From Saturnia japonica (Eukaryota > Arthropoda > Insecta > Lepidoptera > Saturniidae), in contig CM065318.1 in NCBI GenBank assembly GCA_033032175.1, positions 18,600,001-18,664,000 on the forward strand: a DNA stretch of 64,000 bases, written 5' to 3'. The position numbers were made by a program, and so were the translations under genes. Shown here one piece after another: positions 33,906-45,125 of the stretch (its first letter is position 1; each line of letters begins with the position of its first letter). The notes under the pieces are model-generated. The model was not told where the DNA came from and did not search any database. It saw only the letters and a program-made list of their open reading frames with translations.

Positions 33906-35849
33906 AACTAAGGACGGTTTAAGAAATTCTGGGGGCTTGAGGATTTTCTCCTAACCTGTCCTCGGGAGACTTTTTGGTCTACAGTGGGACGTTATTGTTA
34001 TATAATATTTATTTATTTATTTAAGTTAGATAAACTAAAACTTAACCATAAAATCGCTACAATGTTATGAGTTAGACCGGCGATCGAGTTTCATTGCTCC
34101 CACTCGCCGTTTCCCAATCAATGACAGTCACTTATTGAATTTTGTTGTGCTCGCGACGAGTTTCAATAATTCGACGGAATCTCGAGGAAACTTTATCAAT
34201 TTCCGTAACAGGGGGCCGTTTCTCGATATGATTCAGTAACGAGAGAAACGTGGGACCGTAGTCTTGCGAGTTGCCTTGAGTTGGCGATAACTTGTTGAAA
34301 CTGTTTGCTCTTTTGTAGATTCCAATTTAAAAATTCTACCTTTTATAAATAAACGTATCTATACATAGTACAATACAAGCTGCTTATGATTTTTGCACGA
34401 AATTTCTCAGGAAAATTTTGTGAAACTTGTTGTTTTAATAGTGAAAAAAAATAAAATTTTACAAATCAACCCTTCAAAATGTTGAATTGTTAATTAAGTA
34501 ACAGTTTAATTAATAATCATACACGACCTAAGACATTGACATAAGCTAGATATGAGATAAAAACTCCATTTAAATCTAGTTTATACTCACTCATCTGTAA
34601 GAAAATTCACTGGACAGATTTTTTGGATTTCATTTTATTATCGCTCGCTCTTTGTAATTAATTGTGTATTTTTTTTACAATAATAATGAATTTAAGAAGA
34701 AAAATCCAACATTTTTCCACATCGCTGTGGTAAGCATTACGTCGCCTTTCGAAGCGCCGATGTGGCTGCCGTAAGCGGTAGGTGGTACAGAAAATAAACA
34801 AGCCTTGTTAAAGTAATGCTGACTGTCGATATTATGACCAATGACTTTTAAGCCTAACGACACGATTTTTTATATAGTATAAACACGATACGATATTTTT
34901 TATTGTCACTCAAAAGAGTTTTTCTCTTCATTATTGTATTGTGAAGTCTCTAATAAAATTGATAAGACTAGATAAGGTTATTTTTTAAATTAAAAGAGTG
35001 ATAAGCAATATGATGCTTCGAATATACCTTATGATTACTGGTTATTCCAGCTAATCAATTTCCAACCTCAAACAAAACTGTAATCCTGAGGCTAGACATG
35101 ACATACTTGACAATTAGGCTGCAACGGCTCATATCCCAATGGGCATTACTAAACATACGTTTCAGAACGGAACGATAATAAAGGCTTTATCACTCTAGTA
35201 GTAGTTGTTAATAGATCGTAATGATAACATACCTTATAAATTTACATAAACATATATGCGGTTTGTATCATACAGCTGAATTATTAGATTTTTTAAATCT
35301 AGATAAAAACTAAAGTCTAGTAGTCGTGAGATGATAACACTATATATACATTAATGATTTATGAACAGTAAATTAAAAAACAACGGCAGTCTATAAAATG
35401 TAATTATCATTTGAGTTTTGAGTGTCACCGCAACATGTTGATCTAGAAATGCAACGATAAAAACCTCTAGGTAATCCGGGAGTTGACAACTTTTGGAAAA
35501 TTGTTTTAAACACTTTAAATGTTGTAAATAATACGTATTATATTTTTTTTCATTAATCCATCATAAAAAGTGGTTTAAAAATATTTTGTAATATAAATAA
35601 AAAGAACGCCACAAAAACGATGCATTATGGTCCCGTGACGTCATCATTCATTTTATATGTAATTATCAAACCTACCGCAAGACAAATTAACTTTTCAAAA
35701 GGAAAATTAAATAAATAAACAATTACTTTTTCCAGTTTTCTATTGTTTTAGGCTTTTTATAGTATAGAGTATAGACCAATATTAATCAATAATTTACTTT
35801 AATTTTTAAACATACAGTCAACTCGCGGATTGTAATGTATACCGTCAGA
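33906..35849. other. No gene recognised
   Basis: AT-rich; a GC-richer patch at 34075-34270 has no open frame or repeat match. A 62-codon minus frame at 34675-34863 has no motif. Confidence 0.45.
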
Positions 35850-35985
35850 AAAGTCAGGTCAAGAGAAACCGACGAACATGCGTGAAAAGACTGATGAATG
35901 TTGAAGAAGCGAAACATGTATGCTAGAAACGTAGTAAGTGGAAGGGCGCGGTCTCTTCCTACCACGTTGGGAAAGAGGCGTGATT
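35850..35985 (+). pseudogene. LINE reverse transcriptase C-terminal end, fragment
   Basis: The plus frame from about 35889 reads RLMNVEEAK, a stop, then SKWKGAVSSY and GKEA before the final TGA near 35982. This is the closing segment of a LINE protein (an RTE- or R4-like tail by memory). Too short to place in a family with certainty. Inactive. Confidence 0.55.
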
Positions 35986-36289
35986 TATGTATGCATACTC
36001 TTAGAATCGCTGAATATTATCAATATGACGAGTTTTCTTTACATATAATATGCTGATCTCATTCAGCTCGTTTTGAGCTAAAAGTCGTACGTTATAAATA
36101 GCGCTTGTGTACGTAACGTGGCGCTGTGAACACGCCGCGTCAAGCTGTCGGAACCGAATACTCCTATTAAATTGTACAAACGATATTTTTTCAGTATTAT
36201 CAGCTATTACTTGACATAAATAGTTTCTGTAATAGAAAATCTGTGAAGGTAACGGTGAACGACTAAGTTATACATACTTTTTTTATATA

Positions 36290-36510
36290 GTAGGACGGTA
36301 GTATGGTCGGTTACCTGATGATGAACACATTACAATCCAAAGAACAACAGCGACCACCCAGAGATCTGCAATCCATCGCAGGACGCCGATGTCAAGAATT
36401 ACAGTTCTCAATATTATGATATATATGGTCTTTAAGACATGTCGAGGTACACAAGCGATCCTAATCTGCAAGTTTACACGTTGCAACCACCAAACACACA
36501 CCAAAAACAA
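36290..36510 (-). repeat. Rep-D copy
   Basis: Complement reads 'gcgatggattgcagatctct', 'gggtggtcgctgttgttctt' and 'ggattgtaatgtg'. The 75-codon minus frame here is the repeat itself. Confidence 0.6.
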
Positions 36511-37054
36511 GTCACAGTGAGTCGCTTTGCCAAGTCACAAGCCTTTGTCGTGTTAAGTTTATAATATGTCGCCAAAATGACGGTGATTGTCGGTAGATCC
36601 CTAAACATTCACTGTTGAACTGTCCCTATTTACCATCCAGTGTAGCCTAGTCATTTTATCAAAGTTTCAGAAAGCGTTCATACGTAAGGAATATGTAATA
36701 CATGAGAAATACATATATACTATCTATATATAAGATATAGAAACGATAATTATTATACAAGTATGATATATTATTTTGTATGTGGCAACATCTCTCACAA
36801 TTAATGAACTATGAGCTCCAACTAATGGTTGTTTCCTTGAACAAACGACTTATGAATTTATGATGGACGATAATATACGAAAAGCGGCTTAATTGCGCCC
36901 AAAGAAAATATATCATTTCGAGTGATTAACTAAAGCGCTATCAAAGAAATTGAATTATATAGAACTAATACTAATATTAATCAAAATATCTCAAAAAATA
37001 TCGAGTCTTTTTTATACGACTAAGGTAGAAAATAAGTTCGCGGCCAGCCTAATG
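36511..37054. other. No gene recognised
   Basis: AT-rich; nothing supported. Confidence 0.45.
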
Positions 37055-37200
37055 CTTGCAACACCATAGGTAAAGGTATAACAAGCAGCGGAAACTCTAC
37101 TCATGGAAGTAACATGACACAAGGTTATTTGGTTGCGATCTTCTGTAAGGTGGAGGTCTTCCACCAGTCGGACTGTTCCAAGTAGAGATAAATCTCTAAA
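37055..37200 (-). repeat. Rep-A copy
   Basis: Reverse-strand copy: 'ttggttgcgatcttctgta', 'ccaccagtcggactgttcc' and 'aagtagagataaat' are complements of the Rep-A head. Confidence 0.7.
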
Positions 37201-37226
37201 GCTGTGCTCTAATTTTCTTGCCTTTT

Positions 37227-37510
37227 TTAACTGACTTCAAACAAAACAACAAAAACAAGAAGAAGAAATAATAAAGCAAAAAAATCGGATGTCTGTAAAG
37301 TCAGTTTACTGACGATAGTTGAACGTGACAACCTCATAAGAAAATACTGATGGAATGGTATCATTTTAATGCAATGCAAGACAGATGTCGAACGCTGCCG
37401 AACGCGGGGGCCGATTGTGCCTCTTTGTCGCTCGTTCCGCGCTCTCGCTTGCACTTCAAGCCTTAAGTGGAACGCCTCAGAGTGAGGTAACGCCGCATGA
37501 GTCATGTTTT
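37227..37510 (-). other. GC-richer patch with 92-codon frame, unrecognised
   Basis: A patch (37380-37510) rich in CG ('cgctcgttccgcgctctcg') in AT-rich surroundings. The minus frame 37227-37505 has an Arg-rich start and a hydrophobic end; I recognise no family. It could be a promoter-like or TE-derived patch. Not supported as a gene. Confidence 0.25.
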
Positions 37511-37604
37511 TTCGTACGTGCAGCCGGCTCCATCGAATTATAAGACGTTGTCACGTCAATAATAAATTATTAATATGATTGCTTCTATTTGTTATCTATT
37601 CCAT

Positions 37605-37885
37605 ATTTTAAACTTAGTGAGACAAATAAAAATGCTTTTAACTGATTTCAATAAAATACGACGAAAATTATGTATATATGTTTTCTTGTGGATGTTTAGC
37701 CATAACTTCTTTGCTTATGAACCGATTTAGATTTTTTTTTTGTTGGAAATAGGATACCTCAAGGGTAGTTCCATTTTAATTTCATTGGCATTGGACCTAC
37801 AACTTCGAAGGTACACCAGAGAGCTCTTCAAAATGATTGAATGTGGTTTTCTTTTTTGTGAAAAATTGTCTTGTGTTATTCTAAT
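37605..37885 (+). repeat. Rep-R, copy 8
   Basis: 'catttaacttctttgctta'-like block at about 37700, 'tatgaaccgatttagat', 'aggatacctcaagggtag', 'tttcattggcattggacct' and 'gagctcttcaaaatgattga'. One of the most complete copies. Confidence 0.8.
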
Positions 37886-37939
37886 AATAGTACGGCTAAG
37901 TAACAGTCTGATATAAAGCACAGTACAACCTAAAAACAA

Positions 37940-38060
37940 TGGTGACCACCGTGTAATCTACAATCTGTCGACAGTCGTCACTGTCATGCTAGCCTAAACG
38001 GGTCTCAGACTGACACTAGTTGATCCCGAAACGTGACAAACTGAGACACAACTGTCGTCT
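37940..38060 (-). repeat. Rep-D copy
   Basis: 'ggtgaccaccgtgtaatcta', 'actgtcatgctagcctaaac' and 'actagttgatcccgaaacgt' are complements of Rep-D. Confidence 0.65.
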
Positions 38061-39718
38061 CAAATATATAAGTTTATTTATTTATACGTGTAATTAAATG
38101 TGAAAACCATATTGACTGTTTACAATAATAGACGAAAGATGATAAATTGGAATTTATTGGTGGGATCTTGAAGTGACATGTTGTGGTTTTTATTTTTAAT
38201 TCATTTACTTAGGGTTTTGACCCTATATTATAATATTAATGACGTTTCGCGTGATTTTAGAGCATGCATATGCCTTCATAACTTTTCCTACCTCGGCCAC
38301 AATTAGCGCCATCTACAAACAAAAACAAAAACTCACGTGCGACGAGTGACAATTGGAGAGAAAAAAACGTGTCGCCTAAAGTGCGTGATGTGCAGTGCAT
38401 AGAAGCCACGAAAATCAACATCAGCACGCCCGAGGTGAGTGGCCGGCAACATACCTATCCAAATTCCTATCCCGCATGCTAGAGAAAAAACATATAAAAC
38501 AATACACGTGATATAGTTTGATTTTTGTGCACAAGTGAAGTGGATTGTAAATATAAACTAAGAGCAAGTATTCTGGGATCCCACAAAAACACCCTAGAAA
38601 GTTCTAACAAGGGACCTACCATCTTGTTAGGATACTGAAATCGTCATAGACAGGACACTATATTTACTTGATAATGGCAGTAATGGACTTCATTTAAGAG
38701 GACTAGTTGCTAAGTTAGGAAGAAACGAAAAACTGAAACTGAAAAAGAGACTGTACTAACAGTTCACAATTATTGCCAACTAGACTTAAATAAAGATTTT
38801 ATTTTTTATACTTCGTCTTTGGCTGTCAATTGTAATGTCAAACCCCAATATTTAAAAAAAATTGATTTGTATATCAAACAAGCTAACCCATTTTATGTTA
38901 ATTGTTCAACCCATTTTCACTACAACAAACTTCGAATATTACTAAATACGGTATGGCATGTCGATTAACAAAATCGAAATAACTCTTTTTACACTTCATT
39001 AAGAGAACACACAAATAGTGGCTTCGTAATAGATTTTCAACTCGAGCATTAGAAAAATCCCCACTACATATTATATATCTATATTAGCTGTCCTGGGAAA
39101 TATTGTTCTGCCCTTTCTAGAAGGTAATGGCTCGAACACTTCGACACCTAGATAGGTGATATATGATCCTAAGATAAACTATTAACCATCGTCTCCATAA
39201 AACAAATCTATACAATAAATAAAATGGAAATGTCTATTTGTAATGTCAAAATAACAGCTTTTTACTAAATGCATATAAAAGTATATACGATACCTTTAAC
39301 AAAACCCAATTTTAAATTTGTTGTCTTTCTGTCTAAATATAAATAAAATATTTAAATACTGCTTTATATAAACGTGTGCAGAGCTGGGGGCATAGGTAGT
39401 ATATATGTACATATAATTATAAATAGATACAAATTTTTTTGACGTCAAAAGAATAATTTTACTTAATAATTTAAGTAAAAGAATTATAGTCAGTAATACC
39501 GAAGCCGTTTATACGTGTATTCATTAAATTTTCACCGGACCCGTCTCGCTACACCATTAACTTCGACAATTAAACTAAGTTAGAACAAAGAAGTTAGAGG
39601 GAGGGTGGAAAAAGAAAAATAATTGCTTTCTTTAATGACCACCACGCTCGAAGCTGCCCACATTCAATACACTAAAGCAACAGTATGACAACTTGATACA
39701 AACATGATTGTTTAAAAA
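38061..39718. other. No gene established; possible exon end near 38434
   Basis: 'cgag|gtgagt' at 38431-38440 is a strong 5' splice-site match, preceded by a GC-richer stretch (38320-38434) with stops in all frames I checked, so at most a non-coding exon. 39190-39380 has blocks ('tgtaatgtcaaaata') shared with 3235-3260, a Rep-G-like tail. Otherwise AT-rich. Confidence 0.3.
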
Positions 39719-39766
39719 TATATTATATAAACCTTTAAGTAGGTAATTAAAGGTTTATATAATATA
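39719..39766. repeat. Perfect 20-bp inverted repeat with 8-nt loop
   Basis: 39719-39738 (tatattatataaacctttaa) and 39747-39766 are exact reverse complements, with loop 'gtaggtaa'. No matching flanking duplication is seen. It could be a hairpin RNA, a cruciform, or the fused ends of a MITE. Confidence 0.9.
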
Positions 39767-40004
39767 CCTTTCGACTTCCCTTAAAATAAATAAAAAATAC
39801 AATAAAAAGTCTTTTATTTCTTGCAATTACATAATAATTAAAGTTACATGCATAAATCAAGTTAATAATTTACCAATAAAGAAAATATGTAAATGTAAAC
39901 TTTTCGAAAGTAGGGTAATAATAAATAATAAATATATTAGTTTAAATGAGTAAATATTACTTCATCTCTAAAACTTAAAAAGAAGAAGAACCCCTCACGT
40001 GAGG

Positions 40005-40225
40005 GTGAAGGCCTCCTCCAGACTGTCAGCGGCCTCTATCTTTAGCTTCTAGCAACCATTTAATCCCTACTAGTTTTTTAATGTCGTCTTCCCATCGCGA
40101 TTTAGGTCTTCCTCTCTTTCTAGTATCTATTGGATCAGACCATATTGTTAGTCAGCTTGTCCATCGATCATCAGTGATTCTGGCAACATGTCCTGCCCGC
40201 CGCCACTTTAGCTTACCCTTAAAGA
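40005..40225 (-). pseudogene. RTE-type LINE protein C-terminal fragment
   Basis: Minus-strand blocks are KLKWRRAGHVARI (near 40185-40220), DDRWT, a stop, TRKRGRPKSRWEDDIKKL (near 40070-40125) and EAKDRG, ending in an EEAF-like remnant near 40010. This is the same domain order as 22389-22751 but a different, more decayed copy. Two or more stops. The 61-codon plus frame at 40081-40266 is its shadow. Confidence 0.75.
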
Positions 40226-40559
40226 TAGGAAAACTAGTTAGTTTTATCAGGCTAATAAAATTATAATTGTGAATTAAACATAAGAGTTAAAATAAAGAAC
40301 TTTCAAATAATTACTTGTCACTAAATATCAACGTACTAAGAAATTTGTTAATTATGATAATAAAAGTCGTGATAAAAGATAACAGGTAGGTATTGATACA
40401 AATATTGCTGCTGTTCACAAGTTCTGGTATATTTAAGTTCTTTCATGAATGCATAACGATACGTCAATCCACCAATCAATACTGGCTTATGTCTCTGCCT
40501 CTATCTCTTATACCTCTGCCAATATGTCATATTAAATAAGATACTATTTAATATATATT

Positions 40560-40770
40560 GGAGAATCGTATCCAGATCGCGACCTATTCGCATGCGCGAC
40601 GACCGCCCGAGCTGAGGTTCGGCCACTCTGGCACCCTCCTGCGAGTCGTCCAAAACTTTCGCGGCTTAGTGCCCTCCGCGCTCACCCCCAAGTTCGGTGA
40701 AGCTGTAAAAGCCGCAGAGGCTCCAGGGCCCCTAAGGCTAACAGTATAGTCAGTTCTAAAAAAAAATAAA
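40560..40770 (+). mobile_element. Jockey element, 5'-truncated copy (3' UTR only)
   Basis: Matches the 3' end of the full-length element (about 59985-60185): 'atcgcgacctattcgc', 'gcgcgacgaccgcccgagc', 'cggtgaagctgtaaaagccg', 'ggcccctaaggctaacagt', then an A-rich tail with one T. Many substitutions show that it is older than the full-length copy. Only non-coding sequence is present. The 63-codon plus and 74-codon minus frames here are shadows of the UTR. Confidence 0.85.
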
Positions 40771-40784
40771 AAAGTTTGAAGACA

Positions 40785-40927
40785 ATCGCGGCTGAGTGCC
40801 CTCTGCACTCGCTCCCAAGTTCGGTGAAGCTGTAAAAGCCGCAGCAGGCTACTTCCGGTGAAGCTGTAAAAGCCGTCAGATACTCCAGGACACCTAAGGC
40901 TAACAGTTTAGTCTGTCAAAAAAAAAA
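40785..40927 (+). mobile_element. Second truncated jockey copy with 11-bp duplication
   Basis: Only the last ~140 bp of the same element, with poly-A tail at about 40918-40927. It is flanked by the exact direct repeat 'gtttgaagaca' (40774-40784 and 40928-40938), an 11-bp target-site duplication as at the full-length copy. It contains 'ggtgaagctgtaaaagccg' twice, a small internal duplication. It landed directly behind the A-rich tail of the first truncated copy. Confidence 0.85.
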
Positions 40928-40938
40928 GTTTGAAGACA

Positions 40939-41499
40939 TTTTCACTTAAGCCGAGGAACAGTAAAAACCTCAGTTAATAAGTCGACTACAATAAATACTG
41001 TTTCTTAGTGCTGACTCACTGCTTATTATTATTTTTATTCGTAACACGCTTTTCGACTCCCCTTCCAATCTTATTATAAAAAGATTTTTTAACAACATAG
41101 TTAGCACACCGTTTATACCTATATAATGGAAACAATATAGAGAGTGTGCAAGTTAGTAAAGTACAGAGTATCTCGAAAGCCATCTGAGTATGAAAGCCAG
41201 TGTTAAACTGGAATATTCAAATTCATGTACACACGACGCTTGATTGTCTAACTTTCTACAGTTTCATTTTCATTTCACTAAGTTTCATGTAAGTTTGAGA
41301 ACTATTTTATTTTATCTCTGCGCCGCGCCGCCCCGCCCCGCGCCGCGCCACGGACTTAGACAGACTTCAATGTATTTTGACTATCTTCTGCCATAGTAAT
41401 TCGATATACCGATATACGAACACAAGTATCATTTCATTTTCATGTTATAATGATGTTTCTTTTTAAATGATAATCAAAAGTTCTTTATTCAATTAAGAG
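40939..41499. other. No gene; GC-rich microisland at 41318-41352
   Basis: 41318-41352 is almost pure G and C ('gcgccgcgccgccccgcccc') in AT-rich sequence. The rest has no features. Confidence 0.6.
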
Positions 41500-41900
41500 C
41501 CTGAAAACATCTCAGTCGTCAATGAGAGTCAGAAAGAAACTTGATTGGGTTGATCAATTTTTTAATCTGTGGAAATTAAATCATTTTAATTGACTTACAG
41601 AGAAGGAGTTACTTCCAGACCTCACTATCTATCACATAATAGTTCATCCTTTGACAACATTTTGACAGTAAAACCTGCTTGACACGCTTCTTGAACCCGT
41701 TGTCCGGCAAATCGGTAATATGATCTGGAAATTTAACATTTACCCAGAACTTTTCACAAGGTTTACTGAGTCCATAATATGAGATAACTAATTTGTGTTT
41801 ATTTCTAGATTAAAAACTAGGCCGGTCTTTTATAAACAAGTCTGTCTAAGTTTTTGCGAACATACATTAAACTATCTTCGTCATATCTTAGGTTGTATTC
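41500..41900 (-). pseudogene. CR1/jockey-like LINE tail fragment
   Basis: The minus strand carries a 'cagatcatattaccgatttg' block (LP.. region), 'aagcaggttttactgtcaaa' and 'gtgatagatagtgaggtctg', the same C-terminal end and 3' UTR order as 18350-18900. Degenerate 'cgcaaaaacttagacag'-type sequence near 41845-41870 corresponds to the MYVRKN region. Dead copy. Confidence 0.6.
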
Positions 41901-41949
41901 CCTCCTTCCTACAACATGTGGTCATGCAAAAATAGCGTGAGGAGACATT

Positions 41950-42045
41950 TGAACTGGCCGGAACGACCATAACGATTGGGTATGGATTGTAGATCCCACG
42001 ATAATCATAGAATCTGTTGGATTGCTTAGCGCTCAGCATCAGGAC
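41950..42045 (+). repeat. Rep-D copy, degenerate
   Basis: 'gggtatggattgtagatccc' resembles the Rep-D core; the flanks are worn. Confidence 0.4.
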
Positions 42046-43244
42046 CAGTAAAATCCTCATGCCATACTACGATTAAAAAAAATGTATTGGTAGAGTATAA
42101 TTAAGATAAAAACTAAATAAAATTAAAAGTCATGCTTAAGAACTGCTGCCGGAGTGATGAAGATACATCGATACCTCCCAACTATCTAATACACCAATCA
42201 AGACATAAAAACTATTCTAATGTAAACTATTTGTCATATGTAACATAATTAACGTATGAACATTATTTGTCGGTAAAACAGTGCAATGCTCAAGGGAACC
42301 CCAACGACACACATATTTATGCCGAAAAGTAGCAATAACCTTAGTGAGACTCAGTAAATGAAGTTATAATAGTAAAGACCAAGGTTAATCATACAAATAT
42401 TAAATTAGTTTTGTTGTAAATAATATTATCTATTAGAGCTAAAATACGTGACAGATATAATTTACGGCGTATGATAAAGTTGGAGCGGCTTTGCTAGCGA
42501 TTGAAACGAATTAAAAACATTTTAGTGAAATCGAAAAAAAGTCGAGGATTTGCCTTGATTTGAGAAGTCAAGATAACGATTGTTTCATGAAAAAGTAAGA
42601 GTAAACAGACATACAATCTTACAAATGTAAAATTGAATTTATATATAATATAAAACCATTCACTGAGGACTTAAGAGGGTGCGCGGTCTGAGAAACATTT
42701 CAAGGATATGAATTTCTAAAAACTATTGCTGTTGTGCAATACCTGAAACCACATCGAATAGAGCGCGAGAGTTACAATTGCAGTTCGGACTATTTATACC
42801 TAAGTAAAATTTACAAAATCATAGTTTCGTATTCGCTATAATAATACTGGCTTTTATATTGTCCTTTAGTATTCAAAATTCTTCAATTCATTCTATGTTA
42901 CTAGGTTACCATATACTTCCAACAATAAACAAACTAAAATAAACATGTATATTCTTATTTACTAATAAAAAATTACAACAGTATTCTCTTGTTTCCGCCT
43001 AAAAAAGTGGACCGACTTTTTTTTCTTTTTGTAGTCTTTAAATTTGTTCGCTGAGCGTCTTAACATGACGGTAAAAAGGGAGAACATTCGTAATTTTAAA
43101 GGCTTTTAGTATATACTAATTCATTTATGAAAAAATATCAATAAATAGAGAAATGGTAGTGGTAGATATAGGTAGGTATAGAAAAAAGGAAGTACGGGAG
43201 TTTGTATGGGCAAAACACTACCCGCATTTCCTCTGAAATAGCGG
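42046..43244. other. No gene recognised
   Basis: AT-rich; nothing supported. Confidence 0.45.
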
Positions 43245-43600
43245 TCGCCCAATGATCGAAATTCGACCAGCGACTTTTTAATCGTAGACTATTTTATGTT
43301 TGACATTTGCAGTATGAACCTAAACAATGAATATTATATCACTTACTGTCACTTTTCATTGAGTAACAATGTTAATACTTTGGGGGGTCTAAGTTCAATG
43401 GCACTGGTCTGGTTAGGATTCGCAGTATTAATTAATTTATTTTAATATATTACTAACAGATATTATAGATAAATTTTAGCTTTCTGCACTTCTTCTCCAT
43501 ATAAACTTTAACCATGCCAAATCTCACAGTCTTCCGTGCATGCAATGCGCTTAAAAAGTGGTAGAAAGTTTTCTCTTCACGTATTAATATAATGATAACC
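43245..43600 (+). repeat. Rep-B copy, most complete
   Basis: Order of blocks: 'ggtcgcccaatgatcgaaat', 'atttgcagtatgaacctaaa', 'tggggggtctaagttcaatg', 'aggattcgcagtattaatt', 'agatattatagataaatttt', 'cttctccatataaacttta', 'caaatctcacagtcttccgt', 'ttcacgtattaatata'. It shows what the split copy at 21998-22830 looked like before insertion. Confidence 0.8.
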
Positions 43601-43700
43601 AGCGCCAGTGTGCATGTAAATCGGCACACATCAAAGGACTGCTGATAGGCGCTAGACATATTTATGGGAGTGATTTTACTATAGTTGTACCTTACCTATG

Positions 43701-43722
43701 TGGTGGTTGGTTGGTTGGTTGG
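43701..43722. repeat. TTGG/GGTT microsatellite
   Basis: 'gtggttggttggttggttgg' is a short simple repeat. Confidence 0.85.
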
Positions 43723-44744
43723 ATGTTTATAATGCAATGACGTGTCTATTTTATAAGTTCAACGTTCAACATCTGGGGTTCAACTTTTATTTTAAGTGAA
43801 ACTTCTTGATACGCGGTAGGACAAGTCGGCCTTGTCTTATAATACAAAAACTTACTAACTGTCCCTTCTCCAACTTTAGTCGACAATAGAAAGGAAAGAG
43901 TATAAGAATTGTTGCTACTCTCTATTTCTGTCAAATAAGCCATGTTTACTTTACGTCCATGCGTAGTGTACATTGTCTATATATAGCATTTTCGTTAACC
44001 ACGATAACATGAGTTGATCTAAAAAAATTACTTACTTTTTGGTATTATTATATCGACTAACGCTTCATCAAAAATACATTTATGGTGTGACGATCTTCTC
44101 TATGGAAGTTTATTTTTAAGTGTTTGGCGATAGACTTTCAAATTGCCGATGGTAGTTAGGCAGACTTATATGTTGTATCACCGCTTGGTTTGTTATTTCT
44201 CATTTACCGCAAGATCATTGTAGATTTGAAAATACGTACATCGAGTTCGACACAAAAGCTTAGTATTATAAATAGATTTTCAATAAACAGAGCTAAGGTA
44301 TTCAGCAATACAGTAGTAGATATTCGTAACCAAATACCTTTGCTTATAAAATCGCTAACATAAAGGCCGAACCCCTCCTCTCGCAGCGACTTTATTATAT
44401 TCCCCAAAGAGACATCGGCGACACAGACACCTTCAGTTTTCTTTGAAATTCCTCTCATTTACAGGAGGCGCTCGTTATCACATTGCCGAGGTATTTTCTC
44501 TCCCGGCCCCAGTAATAGCTGTACGTAGAAATTCGCCAGGATTTCGTAAATAATTTTGGTCGGGTGTTAAAACTTAATGCGCACCGGAGATATACCTATT
44601 CCTGCTTAGTTTCTAATCTACTCTAAGATAAAATATTTATGAATTTTTTATACAAACTATATATGTATATAAATTTAAATAAGTTTTTATAATGAAGTAC
44701 ATGTTATATATTGATCCATAATTTACACTTAATGAGACAAGTAA
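43723..44744. other. No gene established
   Basis: An 84-codon minus frame (44204-44458) starts MRGISKKTEGV and is hydrophobic towards its end, possibly one membrane segment. No family is recognised and no splice or promoter context supports it. The rest is AT-rich. Confidence 0.35.
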
Positions 44745-44995
44745 AAATGTTTTTAACAGCCTTCATATTAGAGGTTTCTCAATTCGAATGTATATTTTTA
44801 ATGGTTATTCAGTCCTAACTTCTTTGTTTATGAACCGATTTGTATGGTTATTTTTTATTAGTTAAGTGATACTTCAATGGTGGTTCGATTTTTATTTCAT
44901 TGCCATTGGGCCTTCAACTTGGAAGATACACAAGGGAGCTCTTCAAAATCTTTGAAGTTGGTTTTCATTTTTGTGAAAAATTGTCTTGTTGATAA
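44745..44995 (+). repeat. Rep-R, copy 9
   Basis: 'ctcaattcgaatgtatattt', 'tatgaaccgatttgtatgg', 'cattgccattgggccttcaa' and 'gagctcttcaaaatctttga' match. A LINE tail follows directly. Confidence 0.8.
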
Positions 44996-44999
44996 TTTT

Positions 45000-45125
45000 G
45001 TTAGGTTATACAATAAACTTCCTAAGTAAATTACCGACTTATCGGAAAATAACTTCAAGAATCATCTTAGGGCGGATCATTACTTCAATGATAGTGATGT
45101 CTGGAAGTGACTAAAAATCACATGC
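45000..45125 (+). pseudogene. CR1/jockey-like LINE tail fragment
   Basis: 'aaacttcctaagtaaattac', 'gaagt-like' blocks and 'gatgtctggaagtgac' match the C-terminal end seen at 18195-18345. Short, with shifts; dead. Confidence 0.55.

Noticed and set aside
37380..37510. CpG island promoter
   Set aside because: The patch is short and no transcript-like structure follows; kept only as an unexplained GC-richer patch.
44204..44458. 84-codon minus frame as a small membrane protein
   Set aside because: Length is within chance for AT-rich DNA, and no motif, signal or context supports it.
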